A stretch of DNA of 64,000 bases from Alloalcanivorax mobilis (GTDB lineage Bacteria > Pseudomonadota > Gammaproteobacteria > Pseudomonadales > Alcanivoracaceae): the NCBI RefSeq assembly GCF_002864685.1, contig NZ_NMQZ01000003.1:62001-126000 (forward strand), read 5' to 3'. Below the pieces are notes generated by a model that saw nothing but the letters and a program-made list of their open reading frames with translations, did not search any database and was not told the origin of the DNA. Made by a program: the position numbers and the translations under genes. Positions 30,401 to 39,866 of the stretch are shown piece after piece; the first letter of the stretch is position 1; each line of letters opens with the position of its first letter.

Positions 30401-31348
30401 ACGCTCGCCGTTGCCGGCCAGGCCATGGACCGCCGCGTCCAGTTTGACATCGTTCACCGGCCAACGTTGTTCACCGTCGGTCAGTTCGATGTTCGGCGAC
30501 GCCAGGCTCACCGTGGCGTCGCTGGGCCGGCCCTGTTGGATGCGTGTCCACAGCCGCACCCGGCCGTCCAGCCGTGCCACGTCCAGCGGCCACTGGCGCT
30601 GCGTCGGCAACCATTCCTGCAAGCGCTCGCCGTGCACATCCAAATAGCCATCCGCGTTCACCTGTTCCAGCGCCAGCGGCTCGCCCTCTACCCGCAGGCG
30701 CGCATCCACCGAGAACGGCCGATCACGGGCCTGCACGCGCACCGACAGCGCATGTTCGTCGCCGTCGTTGAGCAGCGCCAGGTTCAAGGACGACGCCGCC
30801 AGCGGCGGCAGGCCCGGCCAATCCAGAGAGAAGCGCGCGTTCTGAATGACAATACGTTGCTGGTGATAAAGGGTGCGCAGAGCGTCTTCCAATGCCGTCT
30901 CTTGGCGCTGGCGTTGCAGTGCCTCGAGGCCACGCAGGCGAATGCGGCCCTGCTCGTCACGCACCAGATGCACATCCACACCGTCGATCAGCAGCTCGCG
31001 CAGATACGGCTTGCGATGCAGCAGCGTCGGCAGTACTCGCACGCTCAATTCGACCCGCTCCAGGGTCAGGGGGGATTCGCCTTCGGTGGCGGGCAACGTC
31101 AGACCACGCAACTGAAAGCGCGGCCACAGGCCGTCCATACTGCCCTGCAACTGCTCGATCTGGATGGCGACACCGAAGCGCTCTTCAACCAGCGTTTCAA
31201 GTTGCTCGCGGTAGTCCGGCACCAGCAGCATCAATTGCCGCGCCACCACCACATAGGCGGCCAGCAACAGCACCGGAATCGCCACCAGCCACCACAGCCG
31301 GCCACGCCACAATCCCAACCAGCGGGTGGTTTTGTTGTTGATCGCCAT
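27476..31348 (-). CDS. yhdP: YhdP-family AsmA-like phospholipid transport protein
   Basis: A 1290-residue giant protein of the YhdP/TIGR02099 family. One N-terminal membrane anchor (about 12-34, LWWLVAIPVLLLAAYVVVA) is followed by a long periplasmic beta-rich groove of the AsmA/TamB type and a C-terminal conserved region (about 1130-1285) containing NIGTLQRRLRLDFSDLYKKG. In E. coli YhdP with TamB and YdbH moves phospholipids to the outer membrane. The length is typical. It lies downstream of maf, with rng missing from the gap. Confidence 0.95.
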   Translation of the reverse strand: MAINNKTTRWLGLWRGRLWWLVAIPVLLLAAYVVVARQLMLLVPDYREQLETLVEERFGVAIQIEQLQGSMDGLWPRFQLRGLTLPATEGESPLTLERVELSVRVLPTLLHRKPYLRELLIDGVDVHLVRDEQGRIRLRGLEALQRQRQETALEDALRTLYHQQRIVIQNARFSLDWPGLPPLAASSLNLALLNDGDEHALSVRVQARDRPFSVDARLRVEGEPLALEQVNADGYLDVHGERLQEWLPTQRQWPLDVARLDGRVRLWTRIQQGRPSDATVSLASPNIELTDGEQRWPVNDVKLDAAVHGLAGNGERQLSLTTLTGTTPAGAVAPGPVALRWRAEGEQRHWRAHGEDLAVHALTQQLAQWPFPLPAGLRAAREQLRAQDPRGLLQSVYLSGVDGTLRTLQARFAGLSMDAKGKIPGVSGVTGWIAGTPAEGVARLQGEPLQLTLTRFYDHPLSATFNGPMRWRMKDDGWRVDSGTLMAQNSDARGVAMLSLRGGGESVPELRLMADVLDGDGARARQYIPLKKLPDGLSDWLGQAVRDGHLQHGRFLYRGPVKIDPDQQQERTFQMRFQGSDIALSFLPGWPLAGGVNADVLIDGRQVSASASQGQLLNSRVSAVSVDVPDVDDKNARHIVIQGQVEGPASDLNQLFQDTPLKQKLPDELLDWAFQKGRMNGHLLLDMPLAKEGSVAPMVIVDGQASDVTLNNAKRKLLISHVSAPVYFHLKKGITLRSVKGDALGGHFEGSWLTRGPDSQMQLTGSVPAQRLREWLGFDWLSPVSGTLPLELDLGMPWQGSPFRLEARSTLKGVAVKAPAPLGKSASQVRGSQLSLSTRGGGGEVRFSYGDLGQGRVRLGQPLAGAIRFGDGALPGMPARGLAIEGRANTASAADWIEFVTGLMPATGTGAPGGGAQQGSGGRDLINRVALTVGRLDLFGVPLDDVRFSAAPAGAGWELGLASPLVAGTLTLPDGYQARGDKPLTIRVDRLRASDELVQAATGKKPEQAGKAGPPIAPVKVPILDADLRNLNIGGVDYGNWAGQVRPTAEGVVVHNLRGQWRHVAVNGELTWTGQEQGAQRSRFQGNVSSNDLAAAFKAFQLPELLETNDANAKVDLAWDNWPLKPDYLALNGDAGLKIGECRIPEMDRRTSFLRVLGVLNIGTLQRRLRLDFSDLYKKGLSCDSITGRFAFNGPALQVSELKIDSPSAEFEVNGQMNLARQSLDQRVKMTLPISSNLYAGCLAGPAVCAGIFVVERLWGDKLDKTTSVEYRVSGPWKDPQVKEASPPAQ

Positions 31349-31385
31349 TCACGCTACCAAGGTGTTCCGGCCTGACCGGGGGAAA

Positions 31386-31970
31386 TCAACGGGGCTGCCA
31401 ATAGGGAATGTCCGCCCACTCAAGCAGCGGCAGGGTGTGCTCCAGCGGCAGCCCGACCACACCACTGTAACTGCCTGTCAGGGAAGCCACCAGCGCCGCA
31501 CCCAGGCCCTGGATGCCATAGCCACCGGCTTTGTCGCGCCCTTCGCCGGTGGCCACGTAGGCGCGAAGCCGGGCCAGCGGCAACTCGCGAAAGCACACCC
31601 GGGTCACCGACAGCGCCGCGCGGCGCTGCCCTGCCAGGCACAAGCAGACCGCGGAGATCACCCGGTGTTCCCGGCCGTTGAGCGCCTCCAGCATGGTCAG
31701 GGCGTGTTCGTCGTCATGGGGTTTACCGAGAATGCGCTCGCCCAGCACCACCGCGGTGTCCGCCCCCAGCACCGCGCCGGCGGGCCGGTGCGCGGCCTGC
31801 CCGGCGAGGGCCTTGGCCGCCGCCAGCCGGGCCACGTAATCCAGCGGCGCTTCGCCGGCGTGCGGCGTTTCATCCACATCCGGTGGCGGCAGCACCGTGA
31901 ACGGCACCCCCACCTGGCTCAGCAGCTCGGCACGGCGCGGCGATCCGGAGGCCAGCAACAACGCCGTCAT
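31386..31970 (-). CDS. maf: Maf-like nucleoside triphosphate pyrophosphatase (YhdE type)
   Basis: A 194-residue Maf protein, a house-cleaning enzyme that hydrolyses dTTP/UTP and modified nucleotides. The motif LLASGSPRRAELL, the DETP segment, GADTAVVLG and DKAGGYGIQG are conserved. The ATG at 31970 shares one base with the mreD stop (TGATG), so it is translated with the mre genes. It is followed by yhdP only 37 bases later. Confidence 0.95.
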   Translation of the reverse strand: MTALLLASGSPRRAELLSQVGVPFTVLPPPDVDETPHAGEAPLDYVARLAAAKALAGQAAHRPAGAVLGADTAVVLGERILGKPHDDEHALTMLEALNGREHRVISAVCLCLAGQRRAALSVTRVCFRELPLARLRAYVATGEGRDKAGGYGIQGLGAALVASLTGSYSGVVGLPLEHTLPLLEWADIPYWQPR

Positions 31971-32467
31971 CAGCGCACCAGAAACCGCAGCTGAGTCCAG
32001 CGCAGGGCGGCGCACACCAGCCGCCACAGCACCGCGCTGGCGGCGGCGGAATAGAGAATGGTATAGGGCGGATACAGGGTGCGGCCCACCGACTCCTGCA
32101 CCAGAAACGCAAGCAGGTTGGCCGAACCCACCAGCAGGAACACCACCGCGCTCTGCTGCAACAAGGGGAACACGCGCATGCGTTTATAGGCCGCCAGCAT
32201 GAAATAGGCACCGAAAGCGTAGGCCAGCGCCCACTGGCCCAGCGTGGTGCCCACCAGCACGTCGTGATACAGCCCCAGGAAGAAGCCCCACAACACGCCA
32301 ATCCGGTGCGGCAATACCAGCACCCAGTAAAGCAGCACCAGCAGCATCCAGTCCGGGCGCACCCAGTTGAGGCTGTCGCTGAGCGGCATCACTTCCAGCA
32401 ACGCCGCCACGATAAAGGTCACCAGGATCACCCCGGTGCCCGCCGGCCGCTCGTTATTGAGCCGCAT
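31970..32467 (-). CDS. mreD: Rod-shape-determining protein MreD
   Basis: A 165-residue membrane protein with about five helices. The start LNNERPAGTGVILVTFIVAALLE and the block GFFLGLYHDVLVGTTLGQWAL are typical. It works with MreB, MreC, RodA and PBP2 in side-wall elongation. The ATG at 32467 lies 14 bases inside the 3' end of mreC; longer upstream starts give an Arg-rich stretch unlike the family. Confidence 0.93.
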   Translation of the reverse strand: MRLNNERPAGTGVILVTFIVAALLEVMPLSDSLNWVRPDWMLLVLLYWVLVLPHRIGVLWGFFLGLYHDVLVGTTLGQWALAYAFGAYFMLAAYKRMRVFPLLQQSAVVFLLVGSANLLAFLVQESVGRTLYPPYTILYSAAASAVLWRLVCAALRWTQLRFLVR

Positions 32468-33368
32468 CGGGCACCTCCACATTGTCGCTGGTGGTATGGC
32501 CCGGCGCCGGCGACGTTTCGGTGCTGCCGCCCTCCGGCAGGCGAGCATCGGGCAGGCTCACCGGTTCCATCGATTGCACCAGCAGCACATGGCTGACCCG
32601 GTCCAGGTGGGCGTTGGGGCGCGCCTGGATCTCGGCGAACGCGGCGCCGGACTGGTGGCTGACACTGACCACCTGGGCGACCGGATAGCCACGCGGATAA
32701 AGCTGCCCCAAGCCGGTGCTGACCAGCAGATCGCCCTTTCTCACATCGGCGGTGTCCGGCACGTACAGCAACCGCAGGCGATTGCCCTGGCCAGTGCCGG
32801 CAAGGATGGCACGCACCCCGTTGCGGTTTACCTGCACGCTCATGGCGTGGCTGGCATCGGTGATCAGCAACACCCGGGCGGAGAGCGGGCCAACCTCCAC
32901 CACCTGACCGATCAGCCCCTGGGAATCGAGCACCGCCTGACCTTGTTTGACGTCGTCGCGGCCACCCTTGTTGATCACCAGCTCCTGGCGGTTGGGGTCC
33001 GGGTCAATGCCGATGATCTCCGCCACCAACACCGAGGCGTCCAGGTTGGCCGATGAGTTAAGCAGCTCACGCAATCGCACGTTCTCGGCTTCGAGCACCG
33101 CCAGGCGCTGCACTTTCTGCTCCAGGATCAACACCTGGCGCTGCAAGCGCTGGCTCGATTCAACCAGCTCCTGGCGGCTGTGGGTCTGGCTGCCGACCCA
33201 ACGCGCGGTGTCCACTGGCAGGTGGGCCAGGTAGTGCATCGGCGCGGCCAGATAGCCAAACGCATAGCGAATCGGGTCGCCCCAGCGGCTGCGCTGGTCC
33301 AGGGCCATCAGAGCGACGGCCAGCACCAGGGCGATGAGCAGGCGGTAGGTGGGGTTGGCGGAGGACAT
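32454..33368 (-). CDS. mreC: Rod-shape-determining protein MreC
   Basis: A 304-residue bitopic protein: membrane segment about 8-24, coiled coil about 65-102, then the paired beta-barrel domain with VAEIIGIDPDPNRQELVINKG, GLIGQV and LLYVPDTADVRKGDLLVSTGLG. It bridges cytoplasmic MreB to periplasmic PBP2. The last 35 residues are Pro/Ser/Thr-rich and probably disordered. It is 19 bases downstream of mreB. Confidence 0.95.
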   Translation of the reverse strand: MSSANPTYRLLIALVLAVALMALDQRSRWGDPIRYAFGYLAAPMHYLAHLPVDTARWVGSQTHSRQELVESSQRLQRQVLILEQKVQRLAVLEAENVRLRELLNSSANLDASVLVAEIIGIDPDPNRQELVINKGGRDDVKQGQAVLDSQGLIGQVVEVGPLSARVLLITDASHAMSVQVNRNGVRAILAGTGQGNRLRLLYVPDTADVRKGDLLVSTGLGQLYPRGYPVAQVVSVSHQSGAAFAEIQARPNAHLDRVSHVLLVQSMEPVSLPDARLPEGGSTETSPAPGHTTSDNVEVPDAAQ

Positions 33369-33387
33369 GCCGGCGGCCGGGACAGGC

Positions 33388-34437
<1,050 letters not shown>

Positions 34438-34657
34438 TTATTTCCTGAGAGATCGTGGAGAAAAGGAGGTTGATGCCAGCATACCACGGCACGCAAGCAA
34501 CAAGATGGCGCAACTCTAGCAACGGCAGGGGAAATCGGCAAGGCGCCATGGCGGTCTCCGCAACCGGCGCCCGGGCCGCTCCCACCGGCACCGCCACCTT
34601 GGGCGGCGGCCCCGGGTATGGTATTTTTCCCGCCTTTCCCGACTCATGGAGACTCCC

Positions 34658-34945
34658 ATGGCGATTGATACCCGGGTGGTGGCTCGCGCCGCCCATCTCG
34701 CCCGCCTGCAGGTGGACGATAACGAGAGCGCCGAGCTGTGCGGCCGCCTCAATGACATTCTTGCCATGGTCGACCAACTCCAGCAGGCGGATGTGGACGG
34801 CGTCGCCCCCCTGGCCCATCCCCTGGAGGTCCACCAACCGCTGCGCGAAGACCGGGTCCGCGAGCCCGACGTGCGCGACAAAGTGCTGCCCAACGCGCCC
34901 GCCAGCGAAGACGGCTGTTTCCTGGTACCCCGGGTGATCGACTAA
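34658..34945 (+). CDS. gatC: Asp-tRNA(Asn)/Glu-tRNA(Gln) amidotransferase subunit C
   Basis: A 95-residue GatC that stabilises the GatA-GatB contact. The segments VARAAHLARL, LNDILAMVDQL, DVDGVAPLAHP and LREDRVRE are family features. An in-frame ATG four codons upstream (34646) overlaps the GGAG that serves as ribosome-binding site for the ATG at 34658, so the shorter start is favoured. It opens the gatCAB operon, which is needed when GlnRS or AsnRS charging is indirect. Confidence 0.94.
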   Translation: MAIDTRVVARAAHLARLQVDDNESAELCGRLNDILAMVDQLQQADVDGVAPLAHPLEVHQPLREDRVREPDVRDKVLPNAPASEDGCFLVPRVID

Positions 34946-34961
34946 GGTGGTCAATTAAGCC

Positions 34962-36416
34962 ATGCATACCAAAACCCTCACCGAACTGAAAGCCGGCTTG
35001 CAGGCGAAGGACTTTTCCGCCCGCGAGCTGACCGAGCACTTCCTGGCCCGCATTGAGCACCATGATGGCACCCTGAACAGCTTCGTCACCGTCACCGCCG
35101 ACCAGGCGCTGGCTCAGGCCGACGCCGCCGACCAGGCGATCGCCGCCGGTGATCACCGGCTGCTGACCGGCCTGCCGATCGCCCACAAGGACATTTTCTG
35201 CACCGAGGGCGTGCGCACCAGCTGCGGCTCACGAATGCTGGACAACTTCATTGCCCCCTACACCGCCACGGTGGTGGAGAAAATGGCCGATCAGGGCGCC
35301 ATCATGTTGGGCAAAACCAATATGGACGAGTTCGCCATGGGCTCCTCCAACGAAACCAGCTTCTATGGCCCGGTGAGAAACCCCTGGGACACCGAGCGCG
35401 TGCCCGGCGGCTCGTCCGGCGGCGCCGCCGCCAGCCTGGCCGCGCGTCTCACTCCCGGCGCCACCGGCACCGACACCGGCGGTTCGATCCGCCAACCGGC
35501 GGCGCTCAATGGCGTCACCGGCCTCAAGCCCACCTATGGCCGGGTCTCACGCTGGGGCATGATCGCCTTTGCTTCCAGCCTCGATCAGGCCGGTCCGCTG
35601 GGCCTGTCCGCCGCCGACTGCGCATTGATGCTGACCGCCATGGCCGGCCACGACAGCAAGGACTCCACCTGTGTCGACGAGCCGGTGGGCGACTACCTGG
35701 GCGGCATCAACCAGGACATCGCCGGCCTGCGCATCGGCGTGCCGGAAGAATTCTTTCCGGAAAACCTGGACGGCGCCATCGCCGACAACGCCCGCGACGC
35801 TCTGCGCGAGCTGGAAAAACAGGGCGCCAAACTGATCAAGCTGTCGCTGCCCAGCGTCACCCTGTCGGTGCCGGCGTACTACGTGATCGCGCCAGCGGAA
35901 GCCAGCTCCAACCTGGCCCGTTTCGATGGCGTGCGCTTCGGCTATCGCTGCGACGATCCGGTCGACCTGGAAGACCTCTACAAGCGCTCGCGCTCGGAAG
36001 GTTTCGGCGCGGAAGTGAAACGGCGCATTCTGGTCGGCACCTACGCGCTCTCCGCCGGCTACTACGACGCCTACTACAAGCGCGCCCAACAGGTGCGCCG
36101 GCTGATCCGCGACGACTTCGCCCGCGCGTTCAAGGACGTGGACGTGATCATCGGCCCCACGTCCCCGGAAACCGCCTTCAAACTCGGCGCCAAAGCGGAC
36201 GACCCGGTCAATATGTACATGGCCGACGTGTTCACCATCGCCGTTAATCTGGCCGGGTTGCCGGCGCTGTCGATGCCCAGTGGCCTGATCAACGGCTTGC
36301 CCGCCGGCGTGCAGGTGATCGGCAACTATTTCCAGGAAGGGCGCATCCTCAACGTGGCGCATCGCTATCAGATGGCGACCGACTGGCACCAGACAATCCC
36401 GGGAGGCTTCGCATGA
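34962..36416 (+). CDS. gatA: Asp-tRNA(Asn)/Glu-tRNA(Gln) amidotransferase subunit A
   Basis: A 484-residue amidase-signature protein that releases ammonia from glutamine for transamidation. The Ser-cisSer-Lys triad is present: lysine in [13 protein letters not shown], and the serines in [12 protein letters not shown] and [12 protein letters not shown]. The length is typical. It begins 16 bases after gatC, and its stop overlaps the gatB ATG (ATGA). Confidence 0.98.
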   Translation: MHTKTLTELKAGLQAKDFSARELTEHFLARIEHHDGTLNSFVTVTADQALAQADAADQAIAAGDHRLLTGLPIAHKDIFCTEGVRTSCGSRMLDNFIAPYTATVVEKMADQGAIMLGKTNMDEFAMGSSNETSFYGPVRNPWDTERVPGGSSGGAAASLAARLTPGATGTDTGGSIRQPAALNGVTGLKPTYGRVSRWGMIAFASSLDQAGPLGLSAADCALMLTAMAGHDSKDSTCVDEPVGDYLGGINQDIAGLRIGVPEEFFPENLDGAIADNARDALRELEKQGAKLIKLSLPSVTLSVPAYYVIAPAEASSNLARFDGVRFGYRCDDPVDLEDLYKRSRSEGFGAEVKRRILVGTYALSAGYYDAYYKRAQQVRRLIRDDFARAFKDVDVIIGPTSPETAFKLGAKADDPVNMYMADVFTIAVNLAGLPALSMPSGLINGLPAGVQVIGNYFQEGRILNVAHRYQMATDWHQTIPGGFA

Positions 36417-37894
36417 GTCAGTCGTCCATGAATGGCGGATGGGAAACCGTCATCGGCTTGGAAGTGCACGTGCAACTGGCCACCGAATCGAAGATTTTCT
36501 CCGCCAGCAGCACCCGCACCGGCGATGAGCCAAACCGCAACGCCAGCCTGATCGACCTGGGCATGCCCGGCACCCTGCCGGTGGTGAACCGGGAAGCGAT
36601 CCGCCACGCGATCCGCTTCGGCCTGGCGGTGGGCGCGGAGATCGGTCGCCGTTCCGTGTTCGAGCGAAAAAATTATTTTTATCCGGATTTGCCCAAGGGC
36701 TACCAGACCACCCAATTGGCCGAGCCCATTGTCGGCCCCGGCGTGGTCGACATTGAATTGGCCCCGAAGGGCAATGAAGGTGGGCAGGGCGAAAAAAAAT
36801 CGGTGCGCATTCACCACGCTCATTTGGAAGAAGACGCCGGCAAATCCCTGCATGAAGACTTTCATGGCATGACCGGCATTGACCTCAACCGCGCCGGCAC
36901 GCCGCTGATCGAGATTGTCTCCGAACCGGACATGAGCAACTCGGAAGAGGCCGTGGCCTTCGCCCGTAAGCTGCATTCCATCGTTACCTCGCTGGGCATC
37001 TGCGACGGCGACATGTCCCAGGGCAACATGCGTTTCGACGTCAACATTTCCGTGCGCCGCCCGGGCCAGCCCCTGGGCATCCGCACCGAAACCAAGAATC
37101 TGAATTCCTTCCGCTTCATGGAAAAGGCCATTGCCCTGGAAGTGGCGCGGCAAATCGACGTGCTCGAAGACGGCGGCGAGATCGTGCAGGAAACCCGGCT
37201 CTACAACGCCGACACGCACACCGCGCGTTCCATGCGCACCAAGGAAGACGCCAACGATTACCGCTACTTTCCCTGCCCGGATCTGCTGCCGGTGCTGGTC
37301 AGCGAAGAAGAAATCGCCGCGCTGAAAGACGCCCTGCCGGAACTGCCGGATGTACGCAAGGCGCGCTTTATCAACGACTATCAGTTGTCCGGTTACGACG
37401 CCGATCTGCTGTCCGGATCGGTGGCCACCGCGCGGTATTTCGAAACCGCCACCGCCGCCAGCGGCGACGCCAAGCTCACCGCCAACTGGGTCATGGGTGA
37501 GCTGACCGCGCGCCTCAACGCCGAAGACCTGGGCATCGAACACAGCCCGGTGAGCGCCGCGCAACTGGGGCAACTGATCCAGCGTTTGCAAGACGGCACC
37601 CTCAGTTCCAAGATCGCCAAGCAGGTGTTCGAGGCCTGCTGGAACGGCGAAGGCGACCCGGATCGGATCATCGAGGCCAAGGGCCTCAAACAGATGAACG
37701 ACAGCGGCGAACTGGAAAAAATCGTCGATCAGGTGATCGCCAACAACCCCGCCCAGGTGGAAGATTACCGAGGCTCCGACGACGCCAAGCGCAAGAAAAA
37801 AATCGGCTTCTTCGTCGGCCAGATCATGAAAGCCACCCAGGGCAAAGCGAACCCGCAGCAGGTCAATCAGCTATTGCAGCAGAAGCTGCAATAG
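36413..37894 (+). CDS. gatB: Asp-tRNA(Asn)/Glu-tRNA(Gln) amidotransferase subunit B
   Basis: A 493-residue kinase/transamidase subunit that phosphorylates the mischarged aminoacyl-tRNA. The start [13 protein letters not shown], the block [11 protein letters not shown] (visible around residues 84-94), [15 protein letters not shown] and the C-terminal YqeY/tail domain ending [10 protein letters not shown] are typical. It overlaps gatA by 4 bases. One base after the stop, a long heptamer hairpin begins. Confidence 0.98.
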   Translation: MSQSSMNGGWETVIGLEVHVQLATESKIFSASSTRTGDEPNRNASLIDLGMPGTLPVVNREAIRHAIRFGLAVGAEIGRRSVFERKNYFYPDLPKGYQTTQLAEPIVGPGVVDIELAPKGNEGGQGEKKSVRIHHAHLEEDAGKSLHEDFHGMTGIDLNRAGTPLIEIVSEPDMSNSEEAVAFARKLHSIVTSLGICDGDMSQGNMRFDVNISVRRPGQPLGIRTETKNLNSFRFMEKAIALEVARQIDVLEDGGEIVQETRLYNADTHTARSMRTKEDANDYRYFPCPDLLPVLVSEEEIAALKDALPELPDVRKARFINDYQLSGYDADLLSGSVATARYFETATAASGDAKLTANWVMGELTARLNAEDLGIEHSPVSAAQLGQLIQRLQDGTLSSKIAKQVFEACWNGEGDPDRIIEAKGLKQMNDSGELEKIVDQVIANNPAQVEDYRGSDDAKRKKKIGFFVGQIMKATQGKANPQQVNQLLQQKLQ

Positions 37895-37895
37895 C

Positions 37896-37974
37896 GCCAG
37901 ACGCCGGACGCTGGACGCCAGACGCTTACCGGTTTTAGCGTCCGGCGTCCGGCGTCTGGCGTCTGGCGTCTGGC
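37896..37974. repeat. Hairpin made of 7-bp tandem units (GCCAGAC type), copy D
   Basis: The left arm (37896-37926) is four units GCCAGAC, GCCGGAC, GCTGGAC, GCCAGAC plus GCT. The right arm (37937-37974) is five complementary units of CGTCCGG/CGTCTGG. The loop is TACCGGTTTT. The unit differs from the GTTAAAA elements, but the 7-bp period and the position directly after a stop codon are the same. The hairpin fills nearly all of the gap to the next start at 37991. Confidence 0.85.
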
Positions 37975-37990
37975 CCATCAGGAACCTTCA

Positions 37991-38809
37991 ATGAAACCGC
38001 AAACCGCTCGAGATCGCGTCACCCTTTCCATCGAAGACCACATCGCCACCGTCACACTGAACCGGCCAGACAAATACAACGGCCTGGATCTGGAGACGCT
38101 TCAGGCGCTGGTGCGCACGGCGAAGGCGTTGCGCAAGAACCGCGATGTGCGGGTGGTGATTCTGCGGGGTGAGGGCAAGGCGTTTTGCGCCGGGCTGGAT
38201 TTCGCGACGGTCACCAGAACGCCGCTGAAAATGCTGCTGGCGTTCACTAAATTCGGCGTCAGGAAAACCAACCTGTTCCAGCAGGCCTGCTGGGCCTGGC
38301 GGCAACTGCCGGTGCCGGTGATCGCCGAACTGCACGGCTATTGTTACGGCGGCGGCTTGCAACTGGCCCTGGCGGCGGATTTTCGTATCGCCTCGCCGGA
38401 GTGCGAACTGTCGGTGATGGAAATCAAATGGGGCCTGATCCCGGACATGACCGGCACCGCCACCCTGCGCGAACTGCTGCCCATGGACGTCGCCAAGGAA
38501 CTGGCGATGACCGGCCGCCGCTTCGACGCCCGCGAGGCGCTCAGCCTGCACCTGGTCACCCGCGTCGCCGAGGACCCACACGCCGAAGCCCTGACCCTGG
38601 CCCAGGCCCTGCTGGAACGCTCTCCGGACGCGGTCAGCGCCAGCAAAGCGTTGTTCCAGCGCACCTGGCACCAGGCCGAGGACCAGGCGTTCGCCGAGGA
38701 GTCACGGTTGCAATTCACACTCCTGCGCGGCCGCAACCAGCGCGAGGCGATGAGCGCCAACCTGAAGAAACGCGCCCCCGTCTTTCGCGCCCGCCAACGC
38801 GAGTACTGA
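37991..38809 (+). CDS. Crotonase/enoyl-CoA hydratase-family protein
   Basis: A 272-residue crotonase-fold enzyme. The oxyanion-hole segments GKAFCAGLDF and HGYCYGGGLQLALAADFRIA are clear, with MEIKWGLIPDMTGT containing the second acidic position. The first catalytic glutamate of classical hydratases (GGG-C-E-L) is a glutamine here (GGG-L-Q-L), so hydratase activity is uncertain; isomerase or other CoA chemistry is possible. It resembles the PRK07509-type group. CAGGAA precedes the ATG. Confidence 0.85.
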   Translation: MKPQTARDRVTLSIEDHIATVTLNRPDKYNGLDLETLQALVRTAKALRKNRDVRVVILRGEGKAFCAGLDFATVTRTPLKMLLAFTKFGVRKTNLFQQACWAWRQLPVPVIAELHGYCYGGGLQLALAADFRIASPECELSVMEIKWGLIPDMTGTATLRELLPMDVAKELAMTGRRFDAREALSLHLVTRVAEDPHAEALTLAQALLERSPDAVSASKALFQRTWHQAEDQAFAEESRLQFTLLRGRNQREAMSANLKKRAPVFRARQREY

Positions 38810-38860
38810 CAGCCGCGACCCACACCGATCAGAGCGCGCCTGTTCGCCTGCCGTTGCCGG

Positions 38861-38900
38861 TCACTGTCACTGTCACTGTCACTACAGTGGTGATTTTTTT
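38861..38900 (+). terminator. Tandem CACTGT repeat leading into an intrinsic terminator after the crotonase gene
   Basis: Four copies of TCACTG (38861-38884) run into the imperfect hairpin TCACTACAGTGGTGA (38879-38893) followed by seven T (38894-38900). It is 70 bases after the crotonase stop on the same strand, a plausible Rho-independent terminator. The hexamer repeat is a short microsatellite without an obvious role. Confidence 0.6.
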
Positions 38901-38958
38901 CACCGGCACCACCGCTGACGCGATAGCGACCAACGCCACGCCATTGTATTGTCCTGTC

Positions 38959-38985
38959 GGTACTTGGCCCCTGGGTACTTGGCCC
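38959..38985. repeat. 15-bp tandem direct repeat upstream of a sigma-54-like site
   Basis: GGTACTTGGCCC occurs twice, at 38959 and 38974, with a 15-bp period. It ends 17 bases before the -24/-12-like site at 39002. It could be a binding site for a regulator of the cyclic-nucleotide-binding gene, but its closeness to the promoter is unusual for a sigma-54 enhancer. Confidence 0.4.
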
Positions 38986-39001
38986 TGCGCCGTCGCAGCC
39001 C

Positions 39002-39017
39002 TGGCATGACATCTGCT
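39002..39017 (+). promoter_or_regulatory. Sigma-54-like -24/-12 site upstream of the cNMP-binding gene
   Basis: TGGCATGACATCTGCT has GG and GC exactly 10 bases apart and matches the consensus except for one T to C change in the -12 block (CTGC for TTGC). It lies 61 bases before the start of the downstream gene. Confidence 0.4.
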
Positions 39018-39077
39018 TGGAAGGGTGTGAACTTTCCCGGATGTCCGTTCTTTTCTGTTCGCGGAACCGCACTCACC

Positions 39078-39866
39078 ATGATGACTCTCAGCGACGCTCT
39101 TCCCGGCTTCACGGCCCTGGCGCGGGATTACAAGAAACTGGGCAGCGAATTGAGCGCGCCGGTTTCCGCGCTGGCCAGCGCGCGGGCCTGCGCGGCGGGT
39201 GAGCGGCTGACGCCCAACCCGGACTGCCTGTATCTGGTGCGCGGCGGCACGCTGGTGGCGCATCACGGCGAGCGTCGGCTGTTCGCGTGCGACGAAGGCG
39301 ACTGGCTGCCGTTGATGCCGGAGGTGGGCTATCACGCCGAAGGGGCGGTGTTGTTGGCGGAGTATCCCCGCCCGGCGGTCCAACAGCGCTGGCGTGACGA
39401 CCCACGTCTGGCGTGCCGATGGGAGCGCCTGGAAAATCTGCGCAGCCGCCTTCTGGTCTGCATGCTGGCGGCCCGCGTGGGCAGCGAACACCACACCGAC
39501 TCGACGTTTGTTTACGCCCGCCCCGGCGACGATCTGATCCGCCAGGGCGAACGCGCCGATGACGTCTATCATCTGTTCGAGGGGCAGGCACAGGTGTTGG
39601 TGAACGGCGTCGCCGTGGGCCAGGTCGGCGAAGGGGAACTGCTCGGCGCCATCGCGGTACTGACCGGCGCACCACGCAACGCCACGGTGCGGGCGCTGAC
39701 GCCCTGCTCGGCGCTGCGCGTACCCGGCCAGCAGTTTCATCAGTTGATCAGCAGTCATCCTTCATTGATCGAACGGTTGCTGGGCGACATGGCGCGCCAG
39801 ATCACCGGTTTGAACGATCGTCTGGTGGCGCTCTCGGAACCCGCTCAGGGCAATGGCGCGGGCTGA
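39078..39866 (+). CDS. Cyclic-nucleotide-binding-domain protein
   Basis: A 262-residue protein with a first cupin-like/degenerate CNB segment (about 20-110) and a clear CNB fold (about 135-240): FVYARPGDDLIRQGERADDVYHLFEG, shown by the sub-motifs GDDLIRQGE and GEGELLGAIAVLTG with the PRNATVRA phosphate cassette, RxAT-like. No DNA-binding helix-turn-helix follows, so it is more likely a sensor or adaptor than a CRP regulator. Tandem ATGs (39078, 39081) both fit. It is convergent with the hybrid kinase gene and overlaps it by 22 bases. Confidence 0.75.
   Translation: MMTLSDALPGFTALARDYKKLGSELSAPVSALASARACAAGERLTPNPDCLYLVRGGTLVAHHGERRLFACDEGDWLPLMPEVGYHAEGAVLLAEYPRPAVQQRWRDDPRLACRWERLENLRSRLLVCMLAARVGSEHHTDSTFVYARPGDDLIRQGERADDVYHLFEGQAQVLVNGVAVGQVGEGELLGAIAVLTGAPRNATVRALTPCSALRVPGQQFHQLISSHPSLIERLLGDMARQITGLNDRLVALSEPAQGNGAG

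Noticed and set aside
29303-31375. 690-codon open frame on the plus strand opposite yhdP, and similar long antisense frames (15742-17649, 10439-11959)
   Set aside because: They lie fully opposite well-conserved genes, are rich in His/Gln/Arg as expected from the reverse of GC-rich codons, and show no domain or ribosome-binding site.
38861-38884. TCACTG hexamer repeat as a separate regulatory array
   Set aside because: It merges into a hairpin plus T-run and is better explained as part of a terminator.
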